The notes beneath the pieces were generated by a model that worked only from the letters and a program-made list of their open reading frames with translations, had not been told where the DNA came from and searched no databases. Of a DNA stretch of 64,000 bases, positions 23,222-37,200 are shown piece after piece. The DNA comes from Phoebastria nigripes (taxonomy: Eukaryota; Chordata; Aves; Procellariiformes; Diomedeidae): assembly GCA_035582835.1 (NCBI GenBank), contig JAYKAV010001245.1, positions 1,125,969 to 1,189,968 of the forward strand, read 5' to 3'. A program made the translations under genes and the position numbers. The first letter of the stretch is position 1; the number at the start of each line of letters is the position of its first letter.

Positions 23222-26200
23222 AATCAATTCTCTTAGTGGTGATTATGAACCCTCAGGCACCAGTCCTCTCCGTCCTTCTAGTAGCAGGTGCTTTGTGTGT
23301 GCGCATAAAGTTGCACTGAGTGACAAGGGTGGCTAATAATATTCCTGTGCACATTCTGATTCAAACAGTAAATCAGGTATGTATTGAGGATTGGAGGGTT
23401 GAGAGGGATAATATTAGGCTTCTTTTGCCACCTCCTACTTTGAAATAACGTCTAACCTTTGTGGCCTCCTCTGGTAATATGTTCTTGAATAAATCAAAAC
23501 AAAGGAAAAAGGGTTAGAAGAGGGAGTGAGGTTGGATAGATACTACACGAAAGAATGAAAAAATCCTGTTGTTTGCTACTGAGACAATACTGGATCCATG
23601 ATTAGTTTCAGCATTTTTCTAGCCATGTGAGCTGCTGTGAATGAGCCAGACTTTCAGATGTTCCACATGCATATAATATATTTTGCACAGTTGTGACTTA
23701 GAGTTGTACTTAGCTATGTACACATTGTCTCAATGATTTATCAACCTTGCAATTCAGTGAGTGAGTGTGGAAGGAGAGGTAAAGTTTTTTTCTTTTCTTT
23801 TTTCCTTTTTATATGATTATATTTTAGTCTATGTATTTGCATGGTCTAAATCTGTCTGTTCATTTAGCATTATCATCTGTTGCAAGGATCTGAAAATGAT
23901 ATGAGGCTCAAAGCTAGGCTGTTGAACCAAAATCTGTGACTTTTATTCTGAACTTTTAGGCACCAATACTTGTGTAATTAGGTGCCCCAGAATGGTGAGC
24001 AGATCAGAAGCATAAATGCCTTCAAGGGGGATTAGACATACTAACAGAAGCTTACAATAGATACTGATATACTGACTCAAATGTAACCCTGGTCTCAGAG
24101 TTCTCAGCAAGTTGAAGGCTGCTTGAAGCTGGCAGGGTGCGTTGGATTGCCTTATACTTGCGCTGATCTTTATTCCGTAAACTATTGGATTTTGCCCCTC
24201 AAACAATGCAGACTGTGAATTTTGATGAACTCTTCTTCAACCGTTTCATGCAGTGTGTCTGGTGATTAACACGTATCGACAAACCTGTGTTTATAGGCTA
24301 CAAGATGGTGCAGGAGCTTTCCCTTCCATCTCTAGTTTTCTGAGTGTCTATGAGATTGGCTAAAAGCCATGACAGATCCTGGGATTTAAGAAAAAACATN
24401 GGGTTGGCAGCACTGGGTAATGTATGGTGAGTCAGACTTCCAAGAAATATGAACATTTATATGGTTGGTTTTCTAAAAATACAGGCTTTCCTGTTCTATG
24501 GCAGTGCTGGATAGCAGGAGCTAGAGGTTGCACAGGACATTGTCTCACATGCCTCAGCTGACAGAAAACAGCATGTGATTGTATTGATCTCTTCTTCACA
24601 GAAGGAATTTTGTATTCAGAGCTTCTGTGTGGTGAGCTTTCTATAATTTTGGGTGTAGCTACAGCTGTTTGAGATTGACTAAGATATATTTTTTTGAACA
24701 TTGGTTTCTCTGTAAACATTGTGTTGCCTGATGTTGATCATGCTTGTTTCCTAGTGCCTCTGAAGAAAGGTGGGGTCCTCAGACTCTCTGGCGTGGTAGG
24801 TCTTTTCCTATCGGCCCCAATGTGCCAAACTGCAGCTCTTCAGCCTTGCTTAGGAGCAAAGGAAGTGTGAGCTGGTCTGTAGGATGGGAGCCATCAGGAT
24901 TGCTGCCCTGGATCCTTAACAATCCCATTTGGGTCCCGTTACAGAGCTCTTATGCACAGGCTTCAGCTGAGTTGAGCACACTGTCACCTCTAAGCATGTG
25001 TTTAAATTGCCAGTATTGTGTGCTCTGGTACTGACATTGAGTGAGGGTAACATCTCCCACAATATACCGGTCCAGGGATGTGATGCAGCCCCTGAGAGGA
25101 TCTGTCACAGACTCTGCTATGATTAGTTGATGCCGTGAAGCATGAAATAGTATTTGCTTTCTGTGCTACAGGTATCAGATGGTGTGCCCTTCTTATTGCT
25201 GGTGTGATAATGTATTTCATGAACTGGCATTTCCAAAGAGGTCCCGCTTGTTGAACTGAAGCCAATTAACACAAAGTTTAACCAGCAACGGCATATAAAA
25301 CTTTAAAGCTAATTAATTCTAATCGTGAAAATCCAGCTTAAGAATGATTTGGTGTCTGGAGCATTAATATATCACATGCTTTAGTTTCATTTTCTGCAGC
25401 CCTGCTTACCCTAGAGAATATCAAATGTTGACCTTTATTTAAAATGAGATTACTTAAAGGTGATCATTAGTTGAACACAGGCTATATAAGGGATATAGTT
25501 AGAAAACCATCTCTTCAGTATGATGGGAAGAACTGAGGGTCTGTAATCGTTGGAAGATGCACCCATAAGCAAATAAGAAGAAAAAGTGAAGTAATCTGGT
25601 TTTCAGTTGGCTGATTTTAACAGAAGCATATTTTAATAGGCTAAGAAGAAATAGGAGATTGTCTCAAATTCTGGCAAACAAATTATTGCAATGAGCTTAC
25701 TTTTCAAGACACAAAGTCTTGGACCAAATCCTTAGCACTGAGCAAACTTTCAAATACTGATTTGTGGGATTCCATCGCTATGGTTTGAGTGACACTCAGT
25801 GCTCGGTTCCCAGCCTTTTGGAAAATGTTCTTTTGAATTAAAAATTACTTCCTTGGTTTTGCTTAGGCAATGAGTCCATTAAGGGAATTTCATCAGCAAC
25901 CAACCTTATCTTTTTCTGGAAAAAGTAATTACCCGTTGTCAAACACAGGTAACATAAGACAACTCGAGTATCTAATATATGCACTGTACGTGCTTGGCTT
26001 TGAAGGAGGACTACTTTTGTTTCAGCATAAAAATCCCATAACAATAAAATCTGATGATCTATTCACACAGAATAATCTATTTACGTAGATTGCATCGGGT
26101 TCAGATTTTGTCTGTTGCTTTCTTTGCTAAGTTTCTGTTAGCTTTACTCATGTTCCTCCTAGAGTGAGTCAATTATATAAGTTACAGTGAATATTCACCA

Positions 26201-28759
26201 AATTATTTCCCTTTTAAAATTAAAGTAATATACAGTACAATACCTTCTTAGCTTATTAAATTTCTGTAGCTTGAATCCTTCCAAGTTTTTCTCTTTATAC
26301 AGTATAAGGCTTGTTGAGATGATTACATTAATAATACATTACTATAAAAATTAAAGTGCATGCCAGAGAACATGCTAATAGGTTTCATTGATTTAAACTT
26401 GTAAATGGGTGCTAGCAATCAGAAGCCAGGTGCAAAGCTGACTTCAAATGAGCTGATAGTGACTTCAAATGAACTGATAGTGATAACAGTGTGAAAATCA
26501 TCGGCAAGATTCATAGCTCTGGTGTTGAGAGGGGAAAAAATGTTAAGGTTAATGAAGTTACTTAGAATTAAGTGTGAAGAAAAATGTGAAATGCGTGCAC
26601 TGGACTTTTGCAGAGGTGATCTTTTTTTGCTGTTATGAATTTAAACCTCAATTTAGTTGTTTCACAATTTCCTATTTAATTTCTCTTTAAATTTGATTTT
26701 ATATTTTAAGAATTAAAAATAATTGTGGGGTAAGATTAGTTTTATCCTATGCAGATGGTGGAAGTAATTTCTTAAGAATTAATTCAGATTTCAAGGCATA
26801 AGAAAAACAGTGAATATTTAGCACCACTTAAATGCAGTACTCTGCTGTTAGGTATTGTTAGCCTTACCACTTCTAGTTGCAGACAATGGTACTGTTCTCC
26901 AAAAACAGGGGGGGAAAAGGTAATATCCTTCATCTTCTCAAAGAAAACAGAGTAATCAAACAGAAAGCCTGGCAGTCATTGATGTGCGAGGATTATTTTG
27001 TTTTATTAACAAATAGGAACGTGTTGTGCTTTGTAGAGATCTGGAGTCATGTTCTTACCTGGGTCTCCCTAAGTTTCCATTTACAGGTGCATTTTAAGGT
27101 GACTTCACACTTGAAAGTGACTTTGAACTTTCTAACTTGCGTATGTGCTGCTGTTAAAATTTGGTCTCAGAGACAATCTTTAAATCAATTAATGTTGCAT
27201 CTTCAAATGTAAAGTTTACTGCTGCATGTGAGATTTCTTTAAGAGTTTGCTCCTGTCCAGAGTGGACCAGGTTCAGTTTTGTGTGTGAAGAGTGGAAGCT
27301 TGTGGTCTGCAAATGAGGCCATCAAGTGTTTTCTGGTCACTTCAGATACTATGATTCGGATACTTTTTTTGTTGTTGTTTTGTCTTTTCTTGCAGACCTC
27401 TCCTACAGCTTTAGTATTGTATCAACAACTTTAAGAAACCTACTCTTTGTTTATGGTAACCCTTGTTTTGTTGGTTTTTTTTCATATTGTTCTTGTCTCT
27501 GTTGTAGTGCAAGCCTTCAGAAAGCTTATCTGGAATCTCTGCAGGATGCAGGGGAATATTGATATCTTAAGTGTACAGACCTGAAGATAGAAATGGAGGC
27601 TTGTGGAAAATCACAGAGGAAGCTGGTATCAGATCTAGAAATTGAATCCAGATTTTAGCACATAACTGTAACAATATACATCAGCTGGCTACTATCCATG
27701 TCCTTATTTCCTGCAAATTTAAATTTTAGGCAGGGAGCTTTGGAGATACTGGGCAAGATCAGACTGTTGAGATTCTTGTGGCTTTTTGTAGAGAACTTTA
27801 AGTCTATAATACACCACTCTTCCTTTTTACAAGGGGTAGTTTGAATCTGTATGAAGGTCTACCCCGTGAAGTTGCCAAGTAGCTGAACCAGATGTGCCTT
27901 GCTACGCAGAGATAAAGCAAGAACCTCTCTGAAGAAAAAGAGAGAAAAAAAAATGAAAATAGAGAAGAGAATCCAGCAAAAGCAAATGTGGGAATGGACA
28001 CGTTAAACATATCTTGAAATATGGTGGTTCATGAATTGCTTGTTTGTTTTTTAGCTAGGGCATGGAAAAGGATAGGAAAAAAAAGACAGCCCTTGCACAT
28101 GGGACTGAGTCAGTGCGGGACTTCATTGCTTATTTTGTGTACCGGGGTATGGATATTCCCAGGGTCGAATCCATGTGTCCTGCTGTTTAGGTAGTGGACT
28201 AACAGTGAAGACTTACTGGTGGCTGTCCCTCGCTGGTGGGGGAGGGCTGCAGCTCAGCCATCCACCCCTCCCTCACACCTCATACATGCTCCTGGAGATT
28301 GCTAGAGCAAATATAGGCTTAAAAAATGTAAGAATAGCTTGTGCCTGTTTTTCTGCTGCCAGAGGATTGTTTGTCTCCGTGGTATTTTTGTGTCACTTGG
28401 ATTCTACCATTTTAAAATCTTTTTCTGTGGGTGTGTGCTTTGGAAAGATCCAATAGATAGCTAACACAGTGTGTATTGTAAGCTTGGTAATCTTTTATAG
28501 ATTTAACTGCCCTGTAAAATTTGACAAAAGAATAAATGCAAATGACTTGGCTTGGCTGCTTGCTTAACTCTGGCTTTGTGAGCTGTCTGGAAGGCTGTGT
28601 GCATGTGGGGGGAATTGCAGATTGATAGTAAAGAGGATGGGCTTTTAAAAACTGGTAATGAATGTCAGGACAACGTATTAACTCTAAAGTCCTCTAGTCT
28701 TAGTTAAATCATTCACTGGTAAAGGAATAAGTCTCTATTAAAGTGTCATGGGCTACGTA
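23222..28759. other. AT-rich non-coding stretch
   Basis: No gene or repeat family recognised over about 5.5 kb apart from the tandem duplication at 26439-26480. Open frames are all short and without recognisable domains. Confidence 0.5.
26439..26480. repeat. Two-copy 21-bp tandem duplication
   Basis: TGACTTCAAATGAGCTGATAG (26439-26459) is followed directly by a copy with one substitution (G to A) at 26460-26480, then by a partial third start (TGATA). It is a recent short tandem duplication. Confidence 0.9.
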
Positions 28760-29040
28760 GCTATTTAATTCCTTTGTTTGCTCTCTTGCCTGTGGTGGGG
28801 CTGCAGGGAAGAAGGCAGCTGCCTGTTTGCCTTGTCCTGCCTGCTGCATGCCCGGTTTGATGAAGGCTGTGCTAGGAGGGTGACGGCTTGTTCCCAGAGC
28901 GGGGGGGGGGAAGTAAATGTGCGGGAGGATGGTAATTCCTGGGAACAGCAAGGAGAAAACACACGGGAGGCTGCTGGGGTGACTTTCTACGTGGTCCCTT
29001 TGGGTCTTAAGAGAGTCTGAGGCGGGCAGGGGTCAAGAAG
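28760..29040. other. G-rich patch with G10 run
   Basis: Locally GC-rich sequence with a G10 run at 28901-28910 and several CpGs downstream. Open frames exist on both strands (80 codons each), without recognisable domains. It could be an old exon or promoter remnant, or simply a GC patch. Confidence 0.4.
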
Positions 29041-29930
29041 CATTGGCGAGGGTGAAAGCACGAACAAAAGGATCCTTTTGGAAAAGGCCGACTGAGCAGA
29101 GGGGAGACTGGTTTGCAAGTTTCTCTTACTGTTATCCTGAGTTACCCGCTAGAGAGGAGTTGCCCCTGTTTTAAAAGGCCTTGGCTTATATTATAATAAA
29201 ATAATACTGGAGACTCAAAGCCCATTTGGTTTTCTTTGGGGTGCTGAGTGTAAGAAAAGATGTAGTCCAGGTTGCCTTGAAAGGTCACGCTCAGTCAGGG
29301 ACCGAAAAAGATTCCTAATTTTTGAGACCTGAGTGTGTAGAACTGACATATTCCATCTAGTTCACGTCAGTCCCAAAACATTGCGAATGGTAGTGACATA
29401 AGTACCTATAGGTGCCATACGTTATTAGTGAAAAGTTGATTCAAATCGTATTTTGTTGCTGCATCGTTTATTTCTCTAGAAATGCACTTAAAATTCAGAT
29501 CAGGAAGCAAGGTTTTCTTTTTCTTAATCTTGCCCTGGAATGGATTTTCTGATTTCCGTCTTACATAACTGAGGTTTGGCTAAACAGGAAAAAATAAGAG
29601 GTGTTCGAGAGCTCATACTAGAAAGCTCTGTGTGTAGGGGGAGATAAGATGAGGTTTGAAAAAATACAACAGTTAATTACACTTGAGGAGGTGGTGGTGG
29701 TGGTGGTAGAATATAGAGGGCTGATGTGTTTACCTGCAGTCTCCTGTTCTCTCGTCTACAATACACAACGGAAAGAAAACAGGGAAAATGTTCCACGAGC
29801 ATCATTTTTTTGGCTCAGAAGCATGTCTGATTAATTCCTAATACAGTAGTGGCAGTCGCATTATATATGCTCCACATGTCTCACTTGTCCTTTTTGCCTA
29901 CTGATGTTCAAATACAAATTGGTAACTCAG

Positions 29931-29932
<2 letters not shown>
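29041..29932. other. Non-coding stretch with (GGT)6
   Basis: Contains a GGT trinucleotide repeat at 29690-29707. The portion 29275-29470 keeps several CpGs (CACGTC, GCGAAT, TACGTT, ATCGTT) despite AT-rich surroundings, which could mean constraint. No gene recognised. Confidence 0.45.

Positions 29933-29962
<30 letters not shown>
29933..29962. repeat. T30 homopolymer
   Basis: Thirty consecutive T. Read on the minus strand this is a poly(A), but no polyadenylation signal or recognisable retrocopy lies just upstream on that strand. I therefore call only a homopolymer. Confidence 0.9.
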
Positions 29963-29967
<5 letters not shown>

Positions 29968-30561
29968 AAATGTTCATTGAAAGGGCATTCAAAAACATGA
30001 ATGCTAGTCATGAATTCATTATTATCAGGTTATTCTCTTGTGCATTCTGTTTATGGCACTGACAGCACTGAATAACATTACTGGCCTTCTTAAGCAGCAC
30101 CATATTATTATTATTGCCTAGTGTATTTAATTGTAATGTTCATTACAGATTTTATGAGGTGTGGATTAAAGGTAAAAATCTCTGGAGTTGATCTGCCAAT
30201 AATCATGCTGTGGGTTTCAATTATAGAATAATTCCTCCAATTATTCTGCTTAATTTTAGGAAGCAAAGGTCACAGGAATAAATTTTCTTTGTGTGAATAA
30301 ACACTGGGGAAATTATTGAGGACCTAACTATTATCATATGAGATGACAGTCCATTCTGTCAAGCTAGATACTTGCAGGTCACCGTGATGGCAAATCTCCG
30401 TGCAGTTTTATTAGCGATGATGCTATTAGTCAGAAATTTTAAGGGAGCCTTTGAAAATGCTCCCTGTGAGGTTGGCTGCTCCAGTAAAGCCACTGCAGGA
30501 TCCATAGGCTTTGCTGTGAGCACAGGTAGGTCAACGCCGAGCATTTTGGTGAATTTCATCC
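29963..30561. other. Possible conserved non-coding element
   Basis: Two adjoining parts stand out. 29980-30340 is AT-rich with repeated homeodomain-like TAATTA/AATTAT words. 30375-30545 keeps CpGs (CACCGTG, TCCGTG, AGCGATG, AACGCCGAG) and contains a 7-bp inverted repeat (AGGGAGC 30442-30448, GCTCCCT 30459-30465). CpG retention in an AT-rich setting suggests, but does not show, selective constraint. Antiparallel frames of 66-69 codons overlap 30359-30581 but neither has a recognisable domain. Confidence 0.3.
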
Positions 30562-30579
30562 TTTTTTTTTTTTTTTTTT
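30562..30579. repeat. T18 homopolymer
   Basis: Eighteen consecutive T directly after the possible conserved element. No associated retroposon recognised. Confidence 0.9.
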
Positions 30580-31059
30580 AATAGTATGGGAAGGACTAGT
30601 GAATGTTACAGATGTGTGGAAGTTCCTACAGCTCCTTTGCTGTCTCCAGTGTAAGACTGCATCAGTAGTGGTCAGTCAGCTCTCTGCCTTGATTTAAGAA
30701 TAAAATATTTTCCTACTACAAAAGATGGGGAAGGTTCGTTGATACTTTTAGTTTTTCCAGAGCCTCTGAGGAATGGCTACAATATAGGAATAGCACAGAA
30801 TATTACTAAATCTTAGTATTTTAATGACAAGGTTATGGGAAATGACTTGAGTATTTAGTGATCTTCCTATGCTTCTGCTTCACTTGAATGTTAAACAATT
30901 CTGTAGACATTGTACTTCCTACTTGCAATTTCCCCAGCCATTAACCACATAAATGTAATATGTAGAGTGCAATGATGTCAGGAGACTCTTCAGGTGCTCT
31001 CTTTAGATACTGTTGTTCAACTCTTCCGGAACTGGAAGCTGCAGCAGGACACCCAGCAG

Positions 31060-31245
31060 TGTGTCTGAGCCTGGAGCAGGTGGCCCGGCGAGGCTGGGGT
31101 GCCCTTGGAGGCCTTTGAAACAGAACTTTGCAGGACCTGAGCAGCCCAGTCTGACTTTGAAGTTAGCTTTGCTTTGTGCAGGGGGTTGGACTAGATGGCC
31201 TCCAGAGGTCCTTTCCAGTCTAAGTCCTGTTATAATCCTATGACT
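31060..31245 (+). mobile_element. CR1 LINE 3' end fragment
   Basis: Plus-strand 3' end of a CR1 element. It starts near the GCCTGGAGCAGGTGGCCCGG block, which corresponds to the WNRLP-type C-terminal coding region. It continues through CTTGGAGGCCTTTGAAAC and ACTTTGAAGTTAGCTTTGCTTTG, then the hallmark GGTTGGACTAGATGGCCTCC and AGGTCCTTTCCAGTC. The end is a degraded ATAATCCTATGACT octamer region. Only about 185 bp remain, so it is strongly 5'-truncated. A 76-codon frame across it is not a functional protein. Confidence 0.9.
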
Positions 31246-34200
31246 TGGCCTAAAACATGCTTTCCCCCACTTCTCCCTGCCCTCCGTTCTGTCTTCCTAT
31301 ATATTTCTTACCCTATTTCCTTTGCTGAGAAAAGTATGCACATCAGAACCAACAGACTGTAACCAAAAGTGTAACTCTTCATTTTCTCAATTAGTTTTGC
31401 TATGAATCTGTCTCAGCATTGTGGACATGTATATGGAGATGTTCGTAATGGCTAATGGAATACAGCTGAGTGAAAATACATGATATTATATAAAGACTGA
31501 TACTTGGGAACATGGCAAAGGATAAGAAAAGATAAAAGGCATCCAGTTTTTCAGAAGAAAAGCTGTAATGGAGATCTGTCAAGAGGAGACCTTTGGGTGG
31601 GAAATGAAGAACAGTTTTATTCCTGTGTATAAATAGAATTCAGAGCTCCCAGACAGAGTGAAATAAAAAAGCAAAGAGATTTGTCACTTGGATGTAAAGG
31701 AAACGTGGGAGACTTATGTCCCTACACTAAAAAAAAATCTCATATATAAGCCAGCCAACCATTTTAGTTTTGTCAAATGAGAGGGGAATAATTATTCATT
31801 CTGGTTGATGTTCTATAAAGGAATGTGCTTAGTCAAACTAGATGCCTCTGATAGAAAATGAAAAGCTTTGCCTTTTTTCCCTTATAAAAAAGGGATTCCT
31901 TTCTTTATGGTGACAGTTAAAAGGAAGAATAAAAATTAGTAAGGATTATCTTAAACCCACCCCCACCCCCAAAAACCAAAAACCTTTTCCTGCAGAGAAA
32001 AAAAAAAAAAAATCATTGTAATTAATTTTAACTTGTTTAACATAAAAATAAAAAAGCCTAGGGAATAAGAATTGTAAGTAAGTGAAACCTCACTATAGAG
32101 TTACAAGATGAAATGATTTGGCATATGCCTTGGATCACCAACAAATTGGGATGGAGATCTTCATCTTTGGGAAGCATTATTTTAATTTTCCTCTGAGTTA
32201 TTCAAATGTGAATCCATTTACACATACCTCGGATGGGGAAAAAGTCTTATGAAAATCTTATGAAAGATGGGCTGGGTCCCAGAAGCAGAGGTGATGGCTG
32301 GACTCTAACAGGTGCTCTAAAGTAACGGCAGGTGCGGCCAGGGCTGGAGTCCAAACAACCTGGTGAGAACCTAGGAAGGGAATTTTTAAAATGTGAGCCT
32401 GCTGCTTTCCCTTATTTTTCAGAAATTTTAATAGGATCTTGCCAATCCTTACGTTTTTCTTGCTGGTCATGGTCGCTTTACATCTCACTTCTACAGTGTT
32501 TGTTGGAAGGGAAAGGCTGCTGTTGCCAAACTTAAAGCATAGGAGCATATTGTTCTCTCTGGAAAAAGATTTGTGTGTTTATGGGTTCTCCTGTTACTAT
32601 CAGAGCCTCTATGCTTTCATATTGCTGAAGCATGATTTTCATACTTTTACATAACTGCTTTGTGATTGTGTCTGAAGAGCCAGTTCTAGCTGGCTTTCCT
32701 AGCAAATTATCTGCGTAGTTCATTATGATTTTGTGTCATGTAAGAGTNGTTAAAAAGGAGATTGCTCTTTACCAAAAAATTGTATTTTTTTCCTTCTGCT
32801 TATACTTTCAAAATTTGAGTATGTGAAAAAGGGAATTTTTCAAGGTTTCGTGGAGATGATTCTTTTATGCATTTCTTTCCTCACTGAGGTAATGACGTAC
32901 ACTATGTATGTAAGCAGAGATTGGCTATTATGGTGCGTCATCAGGACATTACATCGTGTTGTAAATTGCTCATCCCTCATGACACTGGCTGAGTTCAGAT
33001 TGCATTTCTTTCTTCTATACTACTTGAGTGTGGGCCTCGCTGTGCAAGTGAAATCTATGAATCAGAAAATAAATAGCCCTGAAACTGTTTATAAATGGAA
33101 GGTATCAAATGAGTTGGTAATAACTGTATTTAATATGTAACGTGTCTTATCGTGTGTGAGGTTAGGTGTGCTTTAGTGAATACTGGGCAAAGTCCATTGC
33201 CACCTCATGTATATATGAAACCATAATGAGATTAGTGGGGAATTAGGTTAAAAGAGTAAACATCTTCAATTTGAAGGAGACATGTAAGGCTTCCTGTGAC
33301 AGTGGGACACTCTAATAAGAAACCTTTCAGTGATCCCTGTGATCTGGGGAAAGGAAAGGAGGAGGATGGGGGGTAAATATCTGTGAGGGACTGGTAAAAA
33401 ACTCTTGCTGGATTCTCTAAATAAATCCCATCGTGTCTACAGAAATAATTTTATCAACTAGTTCCAATGTGTTTCTGACAGGATGTGTCTGAAAAGTGGA
33501 AACACTCTTTTATGCTTTTAAAAGTCATGCTGAATTTATGTTAAAATATAATCTTTTTTTTAATGACAATGGCATTCTTGTAATAGTGTATTTCTCAAAC
33601 TACTTTAGCGCTTTTTCTTAGTAATAATTTTGAGCAATTTTTAAAAAGTACTGAAGTTTCTTAATGTTGTGAAATACAAGATAAACACATACAACATGAT
33701 ACTTTGACCATTATCATCTTTGAAACTCCATAATAAATGAGTGAAAAGAATCACAGCTATAGTTCAGAGTCTGACCCCACTATAATATTCCGGTGATACC
33801 TTAAAAAAAGGAGAAATTTTTTTATATAAAACCTCATATCAACTATATTGTATTTCTTGTAAATAATGGAAGTTAAATTCAAATGGATAGAAATCTTTAC
33901 CTAGGAGGGGTGAGTTATGCAGATAATATGTGACAAACATTTATGAAATGCCTTTTTCTTTCTTGTGCTTTTCTCTTGAAAAGTCATTTGCTGTCATCTT
34001 CATGGCTGTTGTGATCACTGTTATAGAAAGTATTTCAACATTCTCACTCTTCAAAATGTTTCCATGAATCTGACAGTTGGTACCCAAATAAAGTCATTAC
34101 CTAAAGCAGCAGCAGAGAAGAGAATGTGCTGCTATTATTACTTTTGAAGAGAAGACTTATTTTTAAACTCTGCTCAGCCTGCTATTATGTGCATGCTGTT

Positions 34201-37200
34201 TTTACCTTGTTATTAAAATATCACAACAGAGATCAAATTTGGCTGTGATGAAGAACATGCCATCTGTATTTAATGCTATTGCTTAAAAGTATGGTATGGT
34301 AATAGTCACATGGAAAAGAAAAATCAGTCTCTCTTAAGAACTTATTCAGCTTGTATAAAGACCAGGCAGGGCTTAAATATTCATAGTTTTTCCTTTTTGG
34401 TTTTATTGAGATAGAATGGAAATGCAAGTATTTGGGTCAAGTATTCAGGTGTATGTGAAATGCACTAAATGCAAGTGGTTTGGGAAGGTATCCCACCCTA
34501 AACNTGGGGCAAAGAGGGATTTGGTTAGCTCTCACACAGCATGGGGTGGCTGAAGGCAGCTCTAGTTGATGCTAACAGTGACAGCCCCATCGGGGCTTTA
34601 GTAGGCACATGGAGTGAGATGAGCTTCTGTCCCATATACATTTCTGGAGTATGAAAAAGGGGCAGAATAAAAGTTCATGGCTTTGTCCTGTCTCCATGCT
34701 ATTCTCTTGTGTTATATAGATTTATGTTTCACTAAGCTCCACCGAAACATGTGAAAGTTATCTAGGTTGCCACGTTGTAACCCAGGAAATGACCATCTCC
34801 TTCAGAGCCGGGTACGGGTGTGAGAGAGGGTCAGAGACAAGGAGGGAGGTGAAGCTGTAATTCCCCAGCGTTCTTGCAAGTGGCCTAGGAATAGCTGTAG
34901 TAATATAATAAGCAAAGCAAGGTAATACTGCATCTTCTGTGTCACTGGATATTGCACTAGCTTATTTTGTTTGCTTGCCAGCAGTAATGCAAAATTGTAG
35001 AAACTTGATGAAGGTACTCCATAGCTGTTTAGCACCTTTTTAGGAGTAAAGTGGGAGNTTTTTTTTTTTTTAACAGAAGATCTAGCAGATGTACCAATAA
35101 CGACTGAAGCGTGGTTGCCTTAGTCTTCAGAAATTGCATTCNTGTGGGGGAAAATGCACACCTCTCAGCCAAATATTCTTTGACCCTCCCTTGTGGCATG
35201 GGCATGCATAAATGTCCTAGTGAACTACGACGAATGGGAAGGCTGTCATTATGGTAGAAAAACTTTGATCCAGCCCTCCGTGAAGTCTGTGGAAAGAGTC
35301 CAACCAACTTTCCTGGGAATTAGAAAGTCGATGAAAAACGCAGTCCATGGGAAGAAAGGCTATTGCATTTTCCTTTTCAAACTTAACTGAGACTGATTAA
35401 GCATTTCTGTGCTCCAGTTTTCTTCAGAGAGCAGTAACTTTTGTCACCCTCCTCCCCTCTTCTGCCTACAGAAAATCTGGTTTTGCTGGTGTGTCTTGTT
35501 TGGTTGTTTGTTTTTTTTTTTAATGCAAGTATGATGATACAACATATACCCACCTTATTTGAGGGGTGATTGTGTGCTCTGTTCAGATGAAATGGCCTTA
35601 TTCAAGTTGTTACACAGGAGAAAATGTTAGCATAAACTGTATTTTTCTCTAGATACCTTATTCCAGTGGCTTAAGACTAGATTGGGAACTGTCAGTTCTA
35701 ACTGTTGAAAAAGTATATAACCATTCATTCCATGGGATAGCAGAAGTGTAGCTAAGAGATTGACTGTAGATAATGTTTACTGTCTGAAAAAGCATTTTGT
35801 GCTTCATGTAATAAAGCTAGGAGCAAATAAAAGAATGCGTTGTCTAGAATATGGCACTTTGTACAGTGGATAACAACAGGGTTTTGTATCTTCCTAGTTG
35901 AGCAAGGCAGACCTGAAAATGTTGTGGACTGCTGGCTGGATATTTATTTCACGTACATGTCTGTGTTGCTTTAAAATGCAGAGATTTAACATCTCTGAGA
36001 TGAGGGCTGAGGTGGAGCAGGTTGAATGCTTNTAAGTATTGGGCTAGACACAGCCTGAACACTCTTGATCTAGTTTGTCAACAAGCTGTTAAGCTATTCC
36101 CAGATATCATTATCCGAAGAGGCAGGAAGGGAGTACATAAGTCAGAAGAGTGTAGTTGTCCTCCTTGGCCTTATATTCTCTTGCTGTGACTAGTACGTTC
36201 CTAGAGAGAGCAGTGAGGACGAAAGGAGGGTACAAGGTGTGCTCTCTCCTTGCTGTCATTAGTAGACTAGTGCCAGGCGGGTGGCTGTGGAAAGCTCTCA
36301 GCCTTAGAATAAGAAATGTCTGGCATTGTTGTTAGTACTTGTATTTGTTAGGCAGAGAATAGGCATATTTCTGTGAGACCTTCTAGTTCATCAGATTCCC
36401 AACCCATGCTGGCCCAAGGCCGAGAGCACTGAGCCTTATCGTTCCCTGGGCAACATCCTAGTTGGCGCTCGGTATGAACCTGAACCATAGCAGACCTCTT
36501 CTGTTGCCAGAGGTAAAACTAGATGGTTTCACAGGCCATGTGCGTGACCTCATTCATCTGCAAGACACTGACATATTTGCAGATATTGTACCTGGAAAGA
36601 ACTGGAAGTGGGGGAGTACCTCCACCGGGTGAAGAAAACAACCTTTCCCGACCTTCTGTGCACCCGGCTTTATAAATCACTGCTGAACAGACTTATTTTT
36701 CATAGATTCCTCCCCCCGCTCCCCCAATGCTGTAAATTAATGGGGTGGAGTTAATACCAAATTTCACCAAATGCTTTAGTGAATATTGCTGGGCAACTCT
36801 GTGAAGAAGACGGTGCTTGGAAGTTCCTGTTTCCTACGCAAGGGTGTTTAGTGAGCCTTTCCCTTATTTATTTATTTTTCAAGGCCTGGGTATTTCTTTT
36901 TGCTTTAAGGAAAAGTTACAATCCAGAACACATAATATTATCAGGTGTTAGCTCATTGAGTTACCACTAATACAGCATCATATTTGACTTACAAAAATAC
37001 TGGGCGGGGGAGAGCAGCCGTGAGCAGGTCGGTCCTGGGAAATGATTCATTGTGATTAACTTACTTTCATGTGTTGACTAGCCAGTGTTCCTATCACCTG
37101 GAGACCAGGGTGCATTAGGAACAAATGATAAATATGAAGTGACAGAACAAAATGACTTGATAGGGCCTGACAACAGATTTGTTAAATAACCTTCCCTGTA

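Noticed and set aside
29933..29962. T30 run considered as the poly(A) tail of a minus-strand retrocopy
   Set aside because: No polyadenylation signal or recognisable transcript sequence lies upstream on the minus strand.
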